Position numbers and translations under genes: made by a program
In this document: positions 19,949 through 28,538 of the stretch, piece by piece
Layout of the letters: each line of letters begins with the position of its first letter
Numbering within the stretch: position 1 is the first letter of the stretch
The notes under the pieces: generated by a model
Told to the model about the DNA's origin: nothing
The model's database searches: none
What the model saw: only the letters and a program-made list of their open reading frames with translations
Assembly (NCBI GenBank): GCA_041394945.1
Contig: JAWKHH010000002.1
Coordinates: forward strand, 752,501-816,500
DNA: 64,000 bases
Source: Bryobacteraceae bacterium
GTDB taxonomy: Bacteria > Acidobacteriota > Terriglobia > Bryobacterales > Bryobacteraceae
Direction of reading: 5' to 3'

Positions 19949-21649
19949 CTAACGAAACTCAATTGCGGCGACGGCTCCTTGGGTTCGCCTCGCCTTGTCG
20001 GGTTCCGGGCGATAGTCAATGGAGACACGCCGCGGCTGTTGGGATCCGCATGAGAAGGTGAACGTGAGAGCGGACTGCGTGCGGAGCAGGACGTCGCCGG
20101 GGTTGTCCACCCAGAGGGCGACGACGCCGTCGGGTCCACGAACATGGAAGCGGGCGGAACGTCCGAGGCAGTCGATGTGCTCGAGGAGGCCTTCCACACG
20201 CGCGCCGACGGTGGGCCCGGACCAGGACTCGGGCACGGTGACGGGCGGCTTTCTTGCCGGCGCGACGGGCGGCGGCGCGGCCAGGGAGCGGCGAAGCGTA
20301 TCGGCCATCTCGAATTCATGGGCGGAGCGGGCGGTATCGACGGCTTTCCGAACGGCCCGGGCGGCTTCGGGGAGTCGGTTGGATTCGCGGAGTGAGATGG
20401 CGTAGGCATGCCAGAAGTAGCTTTGCCGGGGGAGGACGGCGATGGCGGAGCGGAACGCGGCGATGGCGTCGTTGTGGCGGGTCTCCTTTTGCGCTTCCAC
20501 TCCCAAGAGGAAGTGCGCCTCGGCGTGGTTCGGATTGCGCCCGGCGGCCTCTGAGAGCAGGCGGCGGTAATCGGCGGGCGTAGCGCTGGAGTCGCGCAGG
20601 AGCATGGCCAACTCGAAGTACGGGGTCGCGGCGGTTGCTCCCATGGCGATGGCCTCGCGGAAGTGGGCGGCGGCGCTGGAGTCCTGCCTGTCGGCGAGCG
20701 CGATCAGGCCGAGCGCGGTCTGCGCCGACGGCGATTTCGGGTCTACGGTAGCAGCGAGTTTGCGGGCCTCGGCGGCGTGGCTCAACAGCAGCAGCAATTC
20801 GACGCGGGCGAGGGCGGCCTCAGAGGGAGTGAGTTCTGAGGATTCCACGGCGGCAGTATCCGGCGGGCCGCCTTGCACCCGGATCACCGGGTAGGAGCCG
20901 TGGGAGACATAGGCGTGCAGGCGGGCCAGCGCCTCTTCCGGCGTGATTGAAAACGCTTCGCGGAAGGCGCGGTCCGGGGGGACGGCTTCGCCGAGCAGAG
21001 CGGCGTAGCGGGGCAGATTCTCACGGAAGCCGGGAGCCATGTTGAGCATGTGGACCATGGCCCAGCTCTGGGCGTAGAAGGCGCCGGTGGCGCGGGCGTT
21101 TTCGTGGATCCGGGAGCCTCGGCCGATGGAGAAGAACGCATCGGCATCGAGCCACCCGAGGGCAGCCAGAGTCCGCGGATGCGCTTCGATGGGTTGGCCG
21201 AGGGTGATGAGGTCGCCATCCACAGAGAGCGTCGAGTAGAACTCGGCGGCGCCTTCCTCGAGCCATAGCGGAAGGGCGGCGGTGGAATGGTTGAGGACGA
21301 GGTGGATGAACTCGTGCTGGACGGCGCGGCGGGTCTCGGCGCCGACGGGGCCGACGGCGATCAGGTCGCGTTCGGGACCGCCTTGAAAGAACGCCTTGGT
21401 GAGCGGGGACGGGCGGATCCTGTCGTAGTCGCGCTCGGAGCGGAAGAGGAAAACCCGCACGGGCAGGGGCGTTTCGGCGCCGGACGCGGACTGGCCGAAA
21501 ATGGCTCGCAATTGCTCCAATCCGGTGGCGAGATCCCGCGCCTCGCGGTCGCCGCGGTCAGTGAAGATCTCGAAGTGCGCGGTTGCGGCGCGGCGCCATG
21601 CCGCCGTGAGCGGAAACGTCGCCAAAAGGATGAGGATTGCCGCGCGCAT
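19949..21649 (-). CDS. Secreted gluzincin-like peptidase with TPR repeats
   Basis: The 566-residue protein begins with a signal peptide (MRAAILILLATFPLTAAW). The N-terminal part carries the zinc-binding HEFIH (112-116) and the downstream WLEEGAAEFYS (129-139), whose Glu would be the third zinc ligand, as in gluzincin metallopeptidases. After about residue 290 come TPR-like helical pairs, followed by a short basic/beta region. This layout recurs in Acidobacteria as peptidase MA-like TPR proteins. Substrate is unknown. It is divergent from the SDR gene, with 18 bases between them. Confidence 0.75.
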   Translation of the reverse strand: MRAAILILLATFPLTAAWRRAATAHFEIFTDRGDREARDLATGLEQLRAIFGQSASGAETPLPVRVFLFRSERDYDRIRPSPLTKAFFQGGPERDLIAVGPVGAETRRAVQHEFIHLVLNHSTAALPLWLEEGAAEFYSTLSVDGDLITLGQPIEAHPRTLAALGWLDADAFFSIGRGSRIHENARATGAFYAQSWAMVHMLNMAPGFRENLPRYAALLGEAVPPDRAFREAFSITPEEALARLHAYVSHGSYPVIRVQGGPPDTAAVESSELTPSEAALARVELLLLLSHAAEARKLAATVDPKSPSAQTALGLIALADRQDSSAAAHFREAIAMGATAATPYFELAMLLRDSSATPADYRRLLSEAAGRNPNHAEAHFLLGVEAQKETRHNDAIAAFRSAIAVLPRQSYFWHAYAISLRESNRLPEAARAVRKAVDTARSAHEFEMADTLRRSLAAPPPVAPARKPPVTVPESWSGPTVGARVEGLLEHIDCLGRSARFHVRGPDGVVALWVDNPGDVLLRTQSALTFTFSCGSQQPRRVSIDYRPEPDKARRTQGAVAAIEFR

Positions 21650-21667
21650 GACTTAGACTAACTGTAT

Positions 21668-22354
21668 ATGTCCGGTTTTCCTACCGTCATTATCACAGGG
21701 GCCAGCGGAGGACTGGGCGCCACCGTGACGGGCGTGTTCCGGGGCGCTGGATTTCGGGTGGCGGCAGTGGCGCGGAGGTGGAACGAAGGCGCCAGCGATT
21801 CCGATTTCGTTCCCATTTCAGCGGATTTGACGAGCCGCGCCGGGGCGGAACTGGCGGTGATGCAAGGGCTGGCGGCGCTTGGCGGAATCGACGCGCTGGT
21901 GCACCTCGCCGGCGGGTTCCGCGGCGGCGCCAACATCGAAGACACCTCCGACGCCGTTTGGGACGCGATGCTCGACCTGAATCTGAAAAGCGCGGTACAT
22001 CTGCTGCGGGCGGCCATCCCGGTGATGCGGGCGCAGGGCCGCGGCCGGGTGGTGATGGTCGGTTCGCGCGCGGCGGTGGACCCGTCGCCCGGTCTGTCGG
22101 CCTACGCGGCGTCGAAGGCGGCGCTCCTATCGCTGGCGCAGACGGCGGCGGCGGAACTGCGCGACTCCGGCGTCACGGTAAACGCGCTGCTGCCCTCGAC
22201 GATCGACACTCCCGCGAATCGCGAAGCGATGGGTGAAGAGCAGGCCTCGCGATGGGTACAGCCGGCCTCGCTTGCTTCCTTGATCTTATGGCTTTGTTCG
22301 GACGCGGGGCGCGACGTCACCGGCGCCGCGATCCCCGTTTACGGAAGGGTTTGA
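21668..22354 (+). CDS. Short-chain dehydrogenase/reductase
   Basis: This 228-residue NAD(P)-dependent oxidoreductase has the Rossmann motif TGASGGLG (10-17), a NAG-like site altered to HLAGG, and a catalytic set with Ser in VVMVGSRAAV and Tyr/Lys in AYAASKAAL. Substrate is unknown. It is followed after six bases by a pterin-4a-carbinolamine dehydratase. A role in pterin reduction (dihydropteridine reductase-like) is an attractive guess from this neighbour, but the sequence does not prove it. Confidence 0.88.
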   Translation: MSGFPTVIITGASGGLGATVTGVFRGAGFRVAAVARRWNEGASDSDFVPISADLTSRAGAELAVMQGLAALGGIDALVHLAGGFRGGANIEDTSDAVWDAMLDLNLKSAVHLLRAAIPVMRAQGRGRVVMVGSRAAVDPSPGLSAYAASKAALLSLAQTAAAELRDSGVTVNALLPSTIDTPANREAMGEEQASRWVQPASLASLILWLCSDAGRDVTGAAIPVYGRV

Positions 22355-22360
22355 ATATCG

Positions 22361-22654
22361 ATGCAACAACTGACAGAGGCGCAACTGGCGGAGGCGCTCG
22401 GGCGCTTGCCGGAATGGCGAATGCAGAACGGCAAGCTTCACCGCGAGTACCGCTTTCCCGATTTCGCGCACGCATTCGGGTTCATGGCGGCGTGCGCGCC
22501 GTCGATTGAGGCGCGCAACCATCACCCGGAGTGGTGGAACGCGTATGGACGCGTGATTGTCGATTTGACCACGCACGACGCCGGAGGCGTGACGGCGAAG
22601 GATACCGGACTCGCAGAGCTGCTCGAAACGATGGCGAGGAAGCTGCTCGCGTGA
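22361..22654 (+). CDS. phhB: 4a-hydroxytetrahydrobiopterin dehydratase
   Basis: Pterin-4a-carbinolamine dehydratase regenerates pterin cofactor after aromatic amino acid hydroxylation. The 97-residue protein carries the family signature NHHPEWWNAYGRVIVDLTTH with the paired His, followed by DAGGVTAKD. It is in an apparent operon with the SDR before it. Its stop overlaps the GTG start of the next gene by four bases (GTGA). No phenylalanine hydroxylase gene is in the window. Confidence 0.93.
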   Translation: MQQLTEAQLAEALGRLPEWRMQNGKLHREYRFPDFAHAFGFMAACAPSIEARNHHPEWWNAYGRVIVDLTTHDAGGVTAKDTGLAELLETMARKLLA

Positions 22655-24954
22655 GGGGGCGGGCCGTACTGAGCGCCTGGCTGGCGGTGGCGCCGCTGGC
22701 GTTGGTTGGAGAAAGCTACCGTGGCGAGGCCGATATCGGGCGGATCGTAACGGAGGCTCTCGGGAAAGACCAGACGCCGGGAGCGGTGGTCGAGGTCGGC
22801 GGAGCTCGGGGACCGGTGTTCCGCAAGGCGTACGGGTCGCGAGCGCTGGTTCCGGCGCGCGAAGCCATGACCGAGGATACGATCTTCGACGCGGCGTCGC
22901 TGACGAAGGTGGTCGCCACGACGTCGAGCCTGATGAAGCTGGTGGAGCGGGGGTTGGTGCGGATCGACGATCCGGTGACCGTGTACCTGCCGGGCTTCCA
23001 GAACGGAAAAAGCGATATCACTGTGCGTCAACTGATGACTCACTATTCCGGTTTGCGGCCGGATCTCGACCTCGAGCCGGCGTGGAGCGGCTACGATACC
23101 GGGATCGCGAAGGCGCTCGCCGACAAGCCGGTTGCGAAGCCGGGAGAACGGTTCATCTACAGCGACATCAACTTCATCCTGCTCGGGGAGATCGTGCGGC
23201 AGCGGTCGGGCGCGCGGGTGGACCAATTCGCCTATGAGCAGGTGTTCCAGCCGTTGGGAATGAAGGACACGCTGTACACGCCACCCGAGGCGTGGCGGCC
23301 TCGAATCGCGCCTACCGAGAAAGAGAACGGCATGGCGGAACCGCTGCGGGGCGTGGTGCACGACCCGACAACGCGATTCATGGACGGGGTGGCCGGACAC
23401 GCGGGCATGTTCACGACGGCGGGGGATCTTGGGCGGTGGGCTCGGATGATCCTGAATGGGGGGCTGCTCGAGGGGGCGCGGCTGGTGAACGCCGCGACGG
23501 TGGCGCGGTTCACGGAGCCGTCATCGCCGGAGGGGATGCGGGATATCCGGGGCTTGGGGTTCGACATCGCGTCGCGGTACTCGGCGAACCGGGGCGAGTT
23601 GTTCCCGTTGGGGTCGTTCGGGCACACGGGATTCACCGGGACGTCGATGTGGATCGATCCGTCGTCGAAGACGTACGTGCTGCTGATGAGCAATAGCGTG
23701 CACCCACGGCGCCGGCCGCCGTTGACGTCGCTACGGAGCCGTGTGGCGACGATCGCGGCGGCCCATAGCGGCGCCAACCTGCCGCGGTCGATCCTGGCGC
23801 GTCCTCCGAAGCCGCGCTTCGCGCGAGTCTCCACCGGGCTGGACGTCCTCACCGAGCGTGCGTTCGCGCAACTGAAAGGGAAGCGGGTGGGGTTGATCAC
23901 CAACCACACGGGCATCAACCGGGATGGGCTCCGGAACGTGGACCTGATGCTTCGCGCCGGCGTGCGCGTCGCCGGACTGCTTTCGCCCGAGCACGGGATC
24001 GCCGGCACGGAAGATCACGAAAACGTCGCGGACGGCGTCGATGCCAAGACGAAAATACCGATTCATTCGCTCTACCGGAACAAGGACCGGCGGCCTCCGC
24101 AGGCGCTGCTGAAACAGTTCGACGTCGTTGTGTTCGACATCCAGGACGTGGGCGCGAGGTTCTATACCTACATGTGCACGATGCTCTACGCGATGGAGGA
24201 GTCCGCCAAGGCGAGGATTCCGTTCGTCGTGTTAGACCGGCCGAACCCCATCACCGGGACGCACGTGGAGGGCCCGATGATCGATGACGACGTCCACAGT
24301 TTCGTGGGCTGCCTGCCGATCCCGCTGCGCCACGGCATGACGATGGGGGAGCTTGCGGCGATGGCCAATGCGGAGCAGAAAATCGGCGCGAATCTGGAGG
24401 TGGTAAAGATGCGCGGATGGCTGCGGTCGGACTGGCTGGATTCGACTGGCCTGACGTGGGTGAACCCGTCGCCGAACATGCGGAGCCTCACCGGGGCGAC
24501 GCTGTATCCAGGAATCGGGATGCTCGAGTACACGAAGAGCTACTCGGTGGGGCGGTGGACGGACGGTCCTTTCGAGCAGATTGGAGCGCCTTGGATCAAT
24601 GGTCCGGCGCTGGCGGAGTATTTGTCGCGGCGGGAAATTCCGGGGGTGCGCTTCTATGCGACGGTGTTCGCGCCGAACGGAGACCCGCTAAATGGGCAGA
24701 CCTGTCGAGGAGTCCGCTTCGTGGTGACCGACCGCGAGGAACTGGATGCGACGCGGCTGGGGCTCGAACTGGCGGGGGCATTGCTGAAGCTGTTCCCCGG
24801 GAAGGTGGACCTTACGGCGAATGCGAAACTGATCGGACGGAAAGCGGTGATCGGGAAACTGGCGGCGGGCGAGGATCCGGCGGCGGTGGCGCGTTGGATG
24901 CGGGCGGAGACCGTGCGGTTTCTCGAAGTGCGTGCGAAGTACCTCCTTTATTGA
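22651..24954 (+). CDS. Fusion of serine hydrolase (beta-lactamase family) and NamZ-type exo-N-acetylmuramidase
   Basis: The 767-residue protein has a signal peptide (about 1-20) and two enzymes. Residues about 25-350 form a class C beta-lactamase/esterase fold with S83-x-x-K86 (SLTK), Y170-S-D in place of YxN, and H325-T-G. Residues about 395-767 form a DUF1343/NamZ (GH171) domain, with KRVGLITNHTGI, SPEHGIAG, VFDIQDVGARFYTYM and DRPNPI. NamZ removes terminal MurNAc from peptidoglycan fragments. In Bacillus subtilis the NamZ gene ybbC lies near a separate beta-lactamase family gene, ybbE. I chose the GTG at 22651 because the signal peptide begins there. The fusion suggests coordinated cell-wall turnover in the periplasm. 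Confidence 0.92.
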   Translation: MRGRAVLSAWLAVAPLALVGESYRGEADIGRIVTEALGKDQTPGAVVEVGGARGPVFRKAYGSRALVPAREAMTEDTIFDAASLTKVVATTSSLMKLVERGLVRIDDPVTVYLPGFQNGKSDITVRQLMTHYSGLRPDLDLEPAWSGYDTGIAKALADKPVAKPGERFIYSDINFILLGEIVRQRSGARVDQFAYEQVFQPLGMKDTLYTPPEAWRPRIAPTEKENGMAEPLRGVVHDPTTRFMDGVAGHAGMFTTAGDLGRWARMILNGGLLEGARLVNAATVARFTEPSSPEGMRDIRGLGFDIASRYSANRGELFPLGSFGHTGFTGTSMWIDPSSKTYVLLMSNSVHPRRRPPLTSLRSRVATIAAAHSGANLPRSILARPPKPRFARVSTGLDVLTERAFAQLKGKRVGLITNHTGINRDGLRNVDLMLRAGVRVAGLLSPEHGIAGTEDHENVADGVDAKTKIPIHSLYRNKDRRPPQALLKQFDVVVFDIQDVGARFYTYMCTMLYAMEESAKARIPFVVLDRPNPITGTHVEGPMIDDDVHSFVGCLPIPLRHGMTMGELAAMANAEQKIGANLEVVKMRGWLRSDWLDSTGLTWVNPSPNMRSLTGATLYPGIGMLEYTKSYSVGRWTDGPFEQIGAPWINGPALAEYLSRREIPGVRFYATVFAPNGDPLNGQTCRGVRFVVTDREELDATRLGLELAGALLKLFPGKVDLTANAKLIGRKAVIGKLAAGEDPAAVARWMRAETVRFLEVRAKYLLY

Positions 24955-24982
24955 ATTGGGAAACGGGACGGGCCCAGGGCCC

Positions 24983-25027
24983 AAAAAAGATTCGGCCCGG
25001 AGCAGTCAGATGACGTGCCCCGGGCCG
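24983..25027 (-). terminator. Intrinsic terminator after the 65-residue protein gene
   Basis: Read on the minus strand, an 8-bp perfect stem (25027-25020 with 25000-24993, CGGCCCGG/CCGGGCCG) is followed within four bases by six T residues (24988-24983). On the plus strand the same stem is followed after 11 bases by TTTTT, so it may work weakly for the NamZ gene too. Confidence 0.75.
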
Positions 25028-25051
25028 GATGGTACTTATTTTTGCGGATCG

Positions 25052-25249
25052 TTACTCGGCCTTTGACGCCGATTTCGATCTCCCGCTTGCAGCCGGTTTC
25101 TCAGTCCGCTTACGGAGTTCCGAAAGCCAGGCCGGCGGCCGGCCGCGGCGTTTGCCCCGGCCTCTCGCCAACCGTTCCAGCGTCAGAATCGCTTCTTCGA
25201 TTTGATCGCGTTCCTGACGCAAATCCATCAGCATTTTAGCCACATCCAT
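25052..25249 (-). CDS. Small basic protein with an AT-hook-like GRPP motif
   Basis: This 65-residue protein is not a characterised family that I can name. Residues about 6-29 form an amphipathic helix (LMDLRQERDQIEEAILTLER), likely a coiled coil. Residues 29-40 are very basic, with KRRGRPPAW resembling an AT-hook DNA-binding motif, and the tail is Lys/Ser-rich. It has its own ribosome site (GGAGG five to six bases before the ATG), a promoter flanked by palindromes and a terminator, so it is a real monocistronic gene. A nucleic-acid-binding role is inferred from composition only. Confidence 0.8.
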   Translation of the reverse strand: MDVAKMLMDLRQERDQIEEAILTLERLARGRGKRRGRPPAWLSELRKRTEKPAASGRSKSASKAE

Positions 25250-25316
25250 GATCGGGCCTCCATCGGGGTGAGGCTGCGCTCCCCACTCGGGTTACCGAGT
25301 TTGACACCGGGGAGCC

Positions 25317-25421
25317 TGTTCCGATTTCAGAACAAGCTTTTGCGAAGCCCTTGTCCCTGCGATTTTTTATACCGCATATCCGGTTGTCAGTTCAAGCGCT
25401 TGTTCCGTTTTCGGAACAAGC
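25317..25421 (-). promoter_or_regulatory. Promoter flanked by two related palindromes (operators)
   Basis: On the minus strand TTGAAC (25395-25390) and TATAAA (25371-25366) are 18 bases apart, a good promoter for the 65-residue protein. A perfect palindrome at 25398-25421 (GCTTGTTCCG, TTTT, CGGAACAAGC) abuts the -35. A second copy of its core, TGTTCCGATTTCAGAACA, lies at 25317-25334 in the leader. A further palindrome, CAAGCGCTTG, at 25393-25402 overlaps the -35. The arrangement is typical of a repressed promoter, but the regulator is unknown. Confidence 0.7.
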
Positions 25422-25463
25422 ACGACCTGCCGGCCCGGCGATCGTGGGCGGCGTCCGGCAGCG

Positions 25464-26819
25464 TCAAACCTGTTTCTTCCACCGAAAATAAAACGGGACG
25501 CCTATCAAAATCAAGCCTAAACCCAGGAAAGACTCGCGGGGACGCTCGACCATGGTGTTGGCAAGAAGGCCAAATGCAACTAAAACAAAGAGTACTGGTA
25601 CCACTGGGTATCCAATAGTGCGATATGGCCGGGGCATGTCGGGCCGTTTCCGGCGCAGGACGATGACGGAAGCGGCGGCCATGGCGTAGAGAATCCAGCT
25701 CGCAAAGATGACGAAATTAAATAGGTCGTCGTACCGCCCGCTGAGCACGAGGACCGACGACCAAGCGGAAAGCGACAGAATCGAGGCGGCCGGTGTGTGG
25801 TAGTGCTCGTGGACGGTGCTGAGGCGGCGGAAGAAGAGACCGTCGCGGGCCATGGCGTAGGGGACGCGGGATCCAGAGAGGATCGATCCGTTGATGGCAG
25901 CGAACATAGAGATCATGGCGGCGATGGAGACGGCGCCGGCGCCCCACTCGCCCATGAGTTTGCGCATCATGGAGGCCGCGACGCGGTCGCTGGCCGCGAC
26001 ATCGGAGGCGGGGAGGATATAGAAATAGGCCAGATTGGTGGCGAGGTAAATCAGAATGATTCCGGCCGTACCGGCGGTAAGGGCGAGGGGAAGGTTGCGC
26101 TGGGGATTGCGGATTTCACTGGCGACCATGGTGACGTTGTTCCATCCGTCGTAAGCCCATAAAGCCGCCACCATGGCGGCGAAGAAGCCGGCCACTCCAG
26201 CTGCGGAGGGGACGGCGGTGGAGAAATTCGCGGTGCTGCCGGCGGGGCTCGACAGGCCGGCGGCAACGATCGCCAGAATGCTGCCGACTTTGATGATGGT
26301 GACGGCGACCTGAACGCCGCCGCCGACTTTGACTCCGAAATAGTTGAGGAAACCGAGGAGGAGGATTACGCCGATGGCGGCGAGCTGACCATAGCGGACT
26401 TCCAAAGGTCCGCCGGCGGGCCCGATCGGGATCGGCAGCGACAGAAAAACGGTATCGAGGTTCGGATGAAAATTGGCGAGGTAATAGAAAAATCCGGTGG
26501 CGAGCGTGGCGATGGAACCGCTCTTGGCCACCCACATTTGCGTCCAGCCGTAGACGAATCCGAAGAAGGGACCATAGGCTTCGCGCAGGTAGACGTACTC
26601 GCCGCCGGCCTCCGGCATGGCCGCCGCGAGTTCGCCGTAGGTGAGCGCGCCTGCCAGCGAGAGCAGTCCCGCGGCGACCCACACGATGAAGACCCACTGG
26701 ACGGAGCCCACGCTGAGGACCATCGTCTTGGGGACGAGAAAGATGCCGCTGCCGATCACGGTGCCGACCACGATGGCGGCGGCTCCCCAGATTCCGAGGT
26801 CGCGCCGAAGTTCAGTCAT
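25464..26819 (-). CDS. APC-family amino acid permease
   Basis: This inner-membrane permease of 451 residues has about 12 hydrophobic segments. The N-terminus MTELRRDLGIWGAAAIVVGT, then VIGSGIFLVP, is the diagnostic first helix of the amino acid-polyamine-organocation family, and EAGGEYVYLREAYG follows helix 2. Substrate cannot be assigned; the family covers amino acids and exchangers. I chose the ATG at 26819, because the frame is open upstream only as a shadow of the symporter gene. It overlaps the upstream symporter gene by eight bases, so the two are translated from one message. Confidence 0.9.
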   Translation of the reverse strand: MTELRRDLGIWGAAAIVVGTVIGSGIFLVPKTMVLSVGSVQWVFIVWVAAGLLSLAGALTYGELAAAMPEAGGEYVYLREAYGPFFGFVYGWTQMWVAKSGSIATLATGFFYYLANFHPNLDTVFLSLPIPIGPAGGPLEVRYGQLAAIGVILLLGFLNYFGVKVGGGVQVAVTIIKVGSILAIVAAGLSSPAGSTANFSTAVPSAAGVAGFFAAMVAALWAYDGWNNVTMVASEIRNPQRNLPLALTAGTAGIILIYLATNLAYFYILPASDVAASDRVAASMMRKLMGEWGAGAVSIAAMISMFAAINGSILSGSRVPYAMARDGLFFRRLSTVHEHYHTPAASILSLSAWSSVLVLSGRYDDLFNFVIFASWILYAMAAASVIVLRRKRPDMPRPYRTIGYPVVPVLFVLVAFGLLANTMVERPRESFLGLGLILIGVPFYFRWKKQV

Positions 26820-28260
26820 GTCGAGGTTCCTTGAAGAAGAAAGATAGAAGAAGGCCCGTGCCGAACGTGACGGCGGTGCCGATGGTGACGTACCAGGTCC
26901 AGGCGATCGAGGTCCCGAGCCGCACCCAGAGCATGACGGCGAGGCCCATGAGGGCGCCGGCCATGGCGGCGCGGGGACCGGCGCGCCGAGTGAGCACGCC
27001 GAGCAGGAAGACACCGAGAAGCGAACCGTAGACGACGGAAGCGATGCCGAGTCCGGCTTCGAGAACGGATCCGATGCCTTGAGCGAGAACGGCGACTCCA
27101 AAAAGGATCGCGCCCCAAACGAGCGTCACACGCCGCGCGATGGCCAGCCACTGCTGGTCCGAACGCTCGTGGCGCGAGAGCGGCTTCCAGAAGTCCATCA
27201 CCGAAGTGGAGGCGAGCGAATTGAGCGCGGCGCTCAGGTTGGACATGGCCGCGGCGAGGATGGCGGCGGTGACGAGTCCGGCGATGCCGGGGGGAAGGTT
27301 GTCCCAGATGAACTGGGGATAGATGCGGTCCGTTTTCTCGGGCGTGGGCAGCGAGTTGTCGCCGTAGTAAACCCAAAGAATCACGCCGATCAGGAGGAAA
27401 AGGGAAAACTGGAAGGCAATGACGGCCCAACTGGAGAGCAGGGCGAGCCGGCTTTCGCGCTGGTTGCGGGCGGCGAGGAGGCGCTGGACCATCAGTTGTT
27501 CGGTGCCGTGGCTGGCGGTGGTGAGAAAGCAGCCGCCGATGACGCCCGCCCAGAAGCTGTATGTATTGGAGAAGAAGGCGGCGGTGGGTTCGTAGGCGAA
27601 GTCGAACACGCGCCATTTGCCGGCGGCGGATGCGGCGGCCGCGACGTGTTCCCAGCCGCCGTCGATCTTGCCGAGGATAACGAACAAGCTGAGGATGGCG
27701 CCGGCGACGTAGAGGAACATTTGAACCACGTCGGTCCAGATAACTGCCGTCATGCCGCCTTCAAAGGTGTAAAAAAGAGTGAGACAAACGATTAAAAATA
27801 TGGACGCGTTCTCGCCGGTGCCGAGGATGATAGAGATCACGATGGAGATGGCGAAAACGCGGACTCCCTCGGCGAGCGCGCGCAGGACCAGGAAACAGCC
27901 GGCCGTGAGCCGCCGCATCGGGGGGCCGAAGCGGCGCTCCATCACTTCGTAGGCGGTGAAAAGCTCGCCACGAAAATAGTGAGGGAGCAGCAGTGTGGAG
28001 ATGACGATGCGGGCGAGGAGGTAGCCGAGGACGACCTGAAGGAACCCGAAGTTGCCCTTGAAGGAGATGGCGGGCGTTCCGATGACGGTGAGGGTGCTGG
28101 TTTCGGCGGAAACGATGGAAAATGCGATGGCCCACCAGGGGGTGTTCCGGCCGCCGAGGAAGTAGTCTTTGAGGGACTTCTGGGAGTGGCGGAATCGGGC
28201 TCCGAACAACGTGATGCCGACCAGATAGGCGAGGATCACGGCGAGGTCAAAATAGCGCAT
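26812..28260 (-). CDS. Sodium:solute symporter (SSS family)
   Basis: This 482-residue membrane protein has about 13 transmembrane segments. Family features include SLKDYFLGGRNTPWWAIAFS near residue 30 and AAAMSNLSAALNSLASTSVM near residue 325, the typical SSS signature. Substrate is unknown (sugars, proline, sialic acid and others occur in this family). I chose the ATG at 28260, since the N-terminus MRYFDLAVILAYLVGITLFG is the expected first helix and the upstream extension is proline/arginine-rich. It is cotranscribed with the APC permease gene. No strong ribosome site is seen. Confidence 0.9.
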   Translation of the reverse strand: MRYFDLAVILAYLVGITLFGARFRHSQKSLKDYFLGGRNTPWWAIAFSIVSAETSTLTVIGTPAISFKGNFGFLQVVLGYLLARIVISTLLLPHYFRGELFTAYEVMERRFGPPMRRLTAGCFLVLRALAEGVRVFAISIVISIILGTGENASIFLIVCLTLFYTFEGGMTAVIWTDVVQMFLYVAGAILSLFVILGKIDGGWEHVAAAASAAGKWRVFDFAYEPTAAFFSNTYSFWAGVIGGCFLTTASHGTEQLMVQRLLAARNQRESRLALLSSWAVIAFQFSLFLLIGVILWVYYGDNSLPTPEKTDRIYPQFIWDNLPPGIAGLVTAAILAAAMSNLSAALNSLASTSVMDFWKPLSRHERSDQQWLAIARRVTLVWGAILFGVAVLAQGIGSVLEAGLGIASVVYGSLLGVFLLGVLTRRAGPRAAMAGALMGLAVMLWVRLGTSIAWTWYVTIGTAVTFGTGLLLSFFFKEPRHD

Positions 28261-28426
28261 CGGGGGTGGGATGAGGGATTGTAACACGGGAAAAAGGCAG
28301 GAGTTTGGAACATTTCGGGCCAGGGGGGCGTCCAAGGCATCGAGAGAGGGACTGAGAGTCAGGGCGGGCGTGTCTGTTTGGCGCCTGGGGAGACTGGTCC
28401 GGCCGTTGGGACGACCCATCGGATGG

Positions 28427-28455
28427 TTGCGGGCACCTAATCGATTCGGTATACT
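28427..28455 (+). promoter_or_regulatory. Promoter of the secreted helical-repeat protein gene
   Basis: TTGCGG at 28427-28432 and TATACT at 28450-28455 are separated by 17 bases. The start site would be near 28462, giving a leader of about 77 bases. The -10 and its flanks (CGGTATACTC) resemble the rplA promoter (TGGTATACTC), which suggests the housekeeping sigma factor and strong expression. Confidence 0.7.
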
Positions 28456-28538
28456 CCGCAGAGTGCGCCCAAACAAAGACCCGGGTGCATTTGCAGAGAG
28501 AAACAGTCGGTTAGATCACCACCCAGAGGAGGCGTGGA

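Noticed and set aside
22531..22650. Earlier start for the hydrolase-NamZ gene
   Set aside because: It would lie within the pterin dehydratase gene and remove the signal peptide from the N-terminus.
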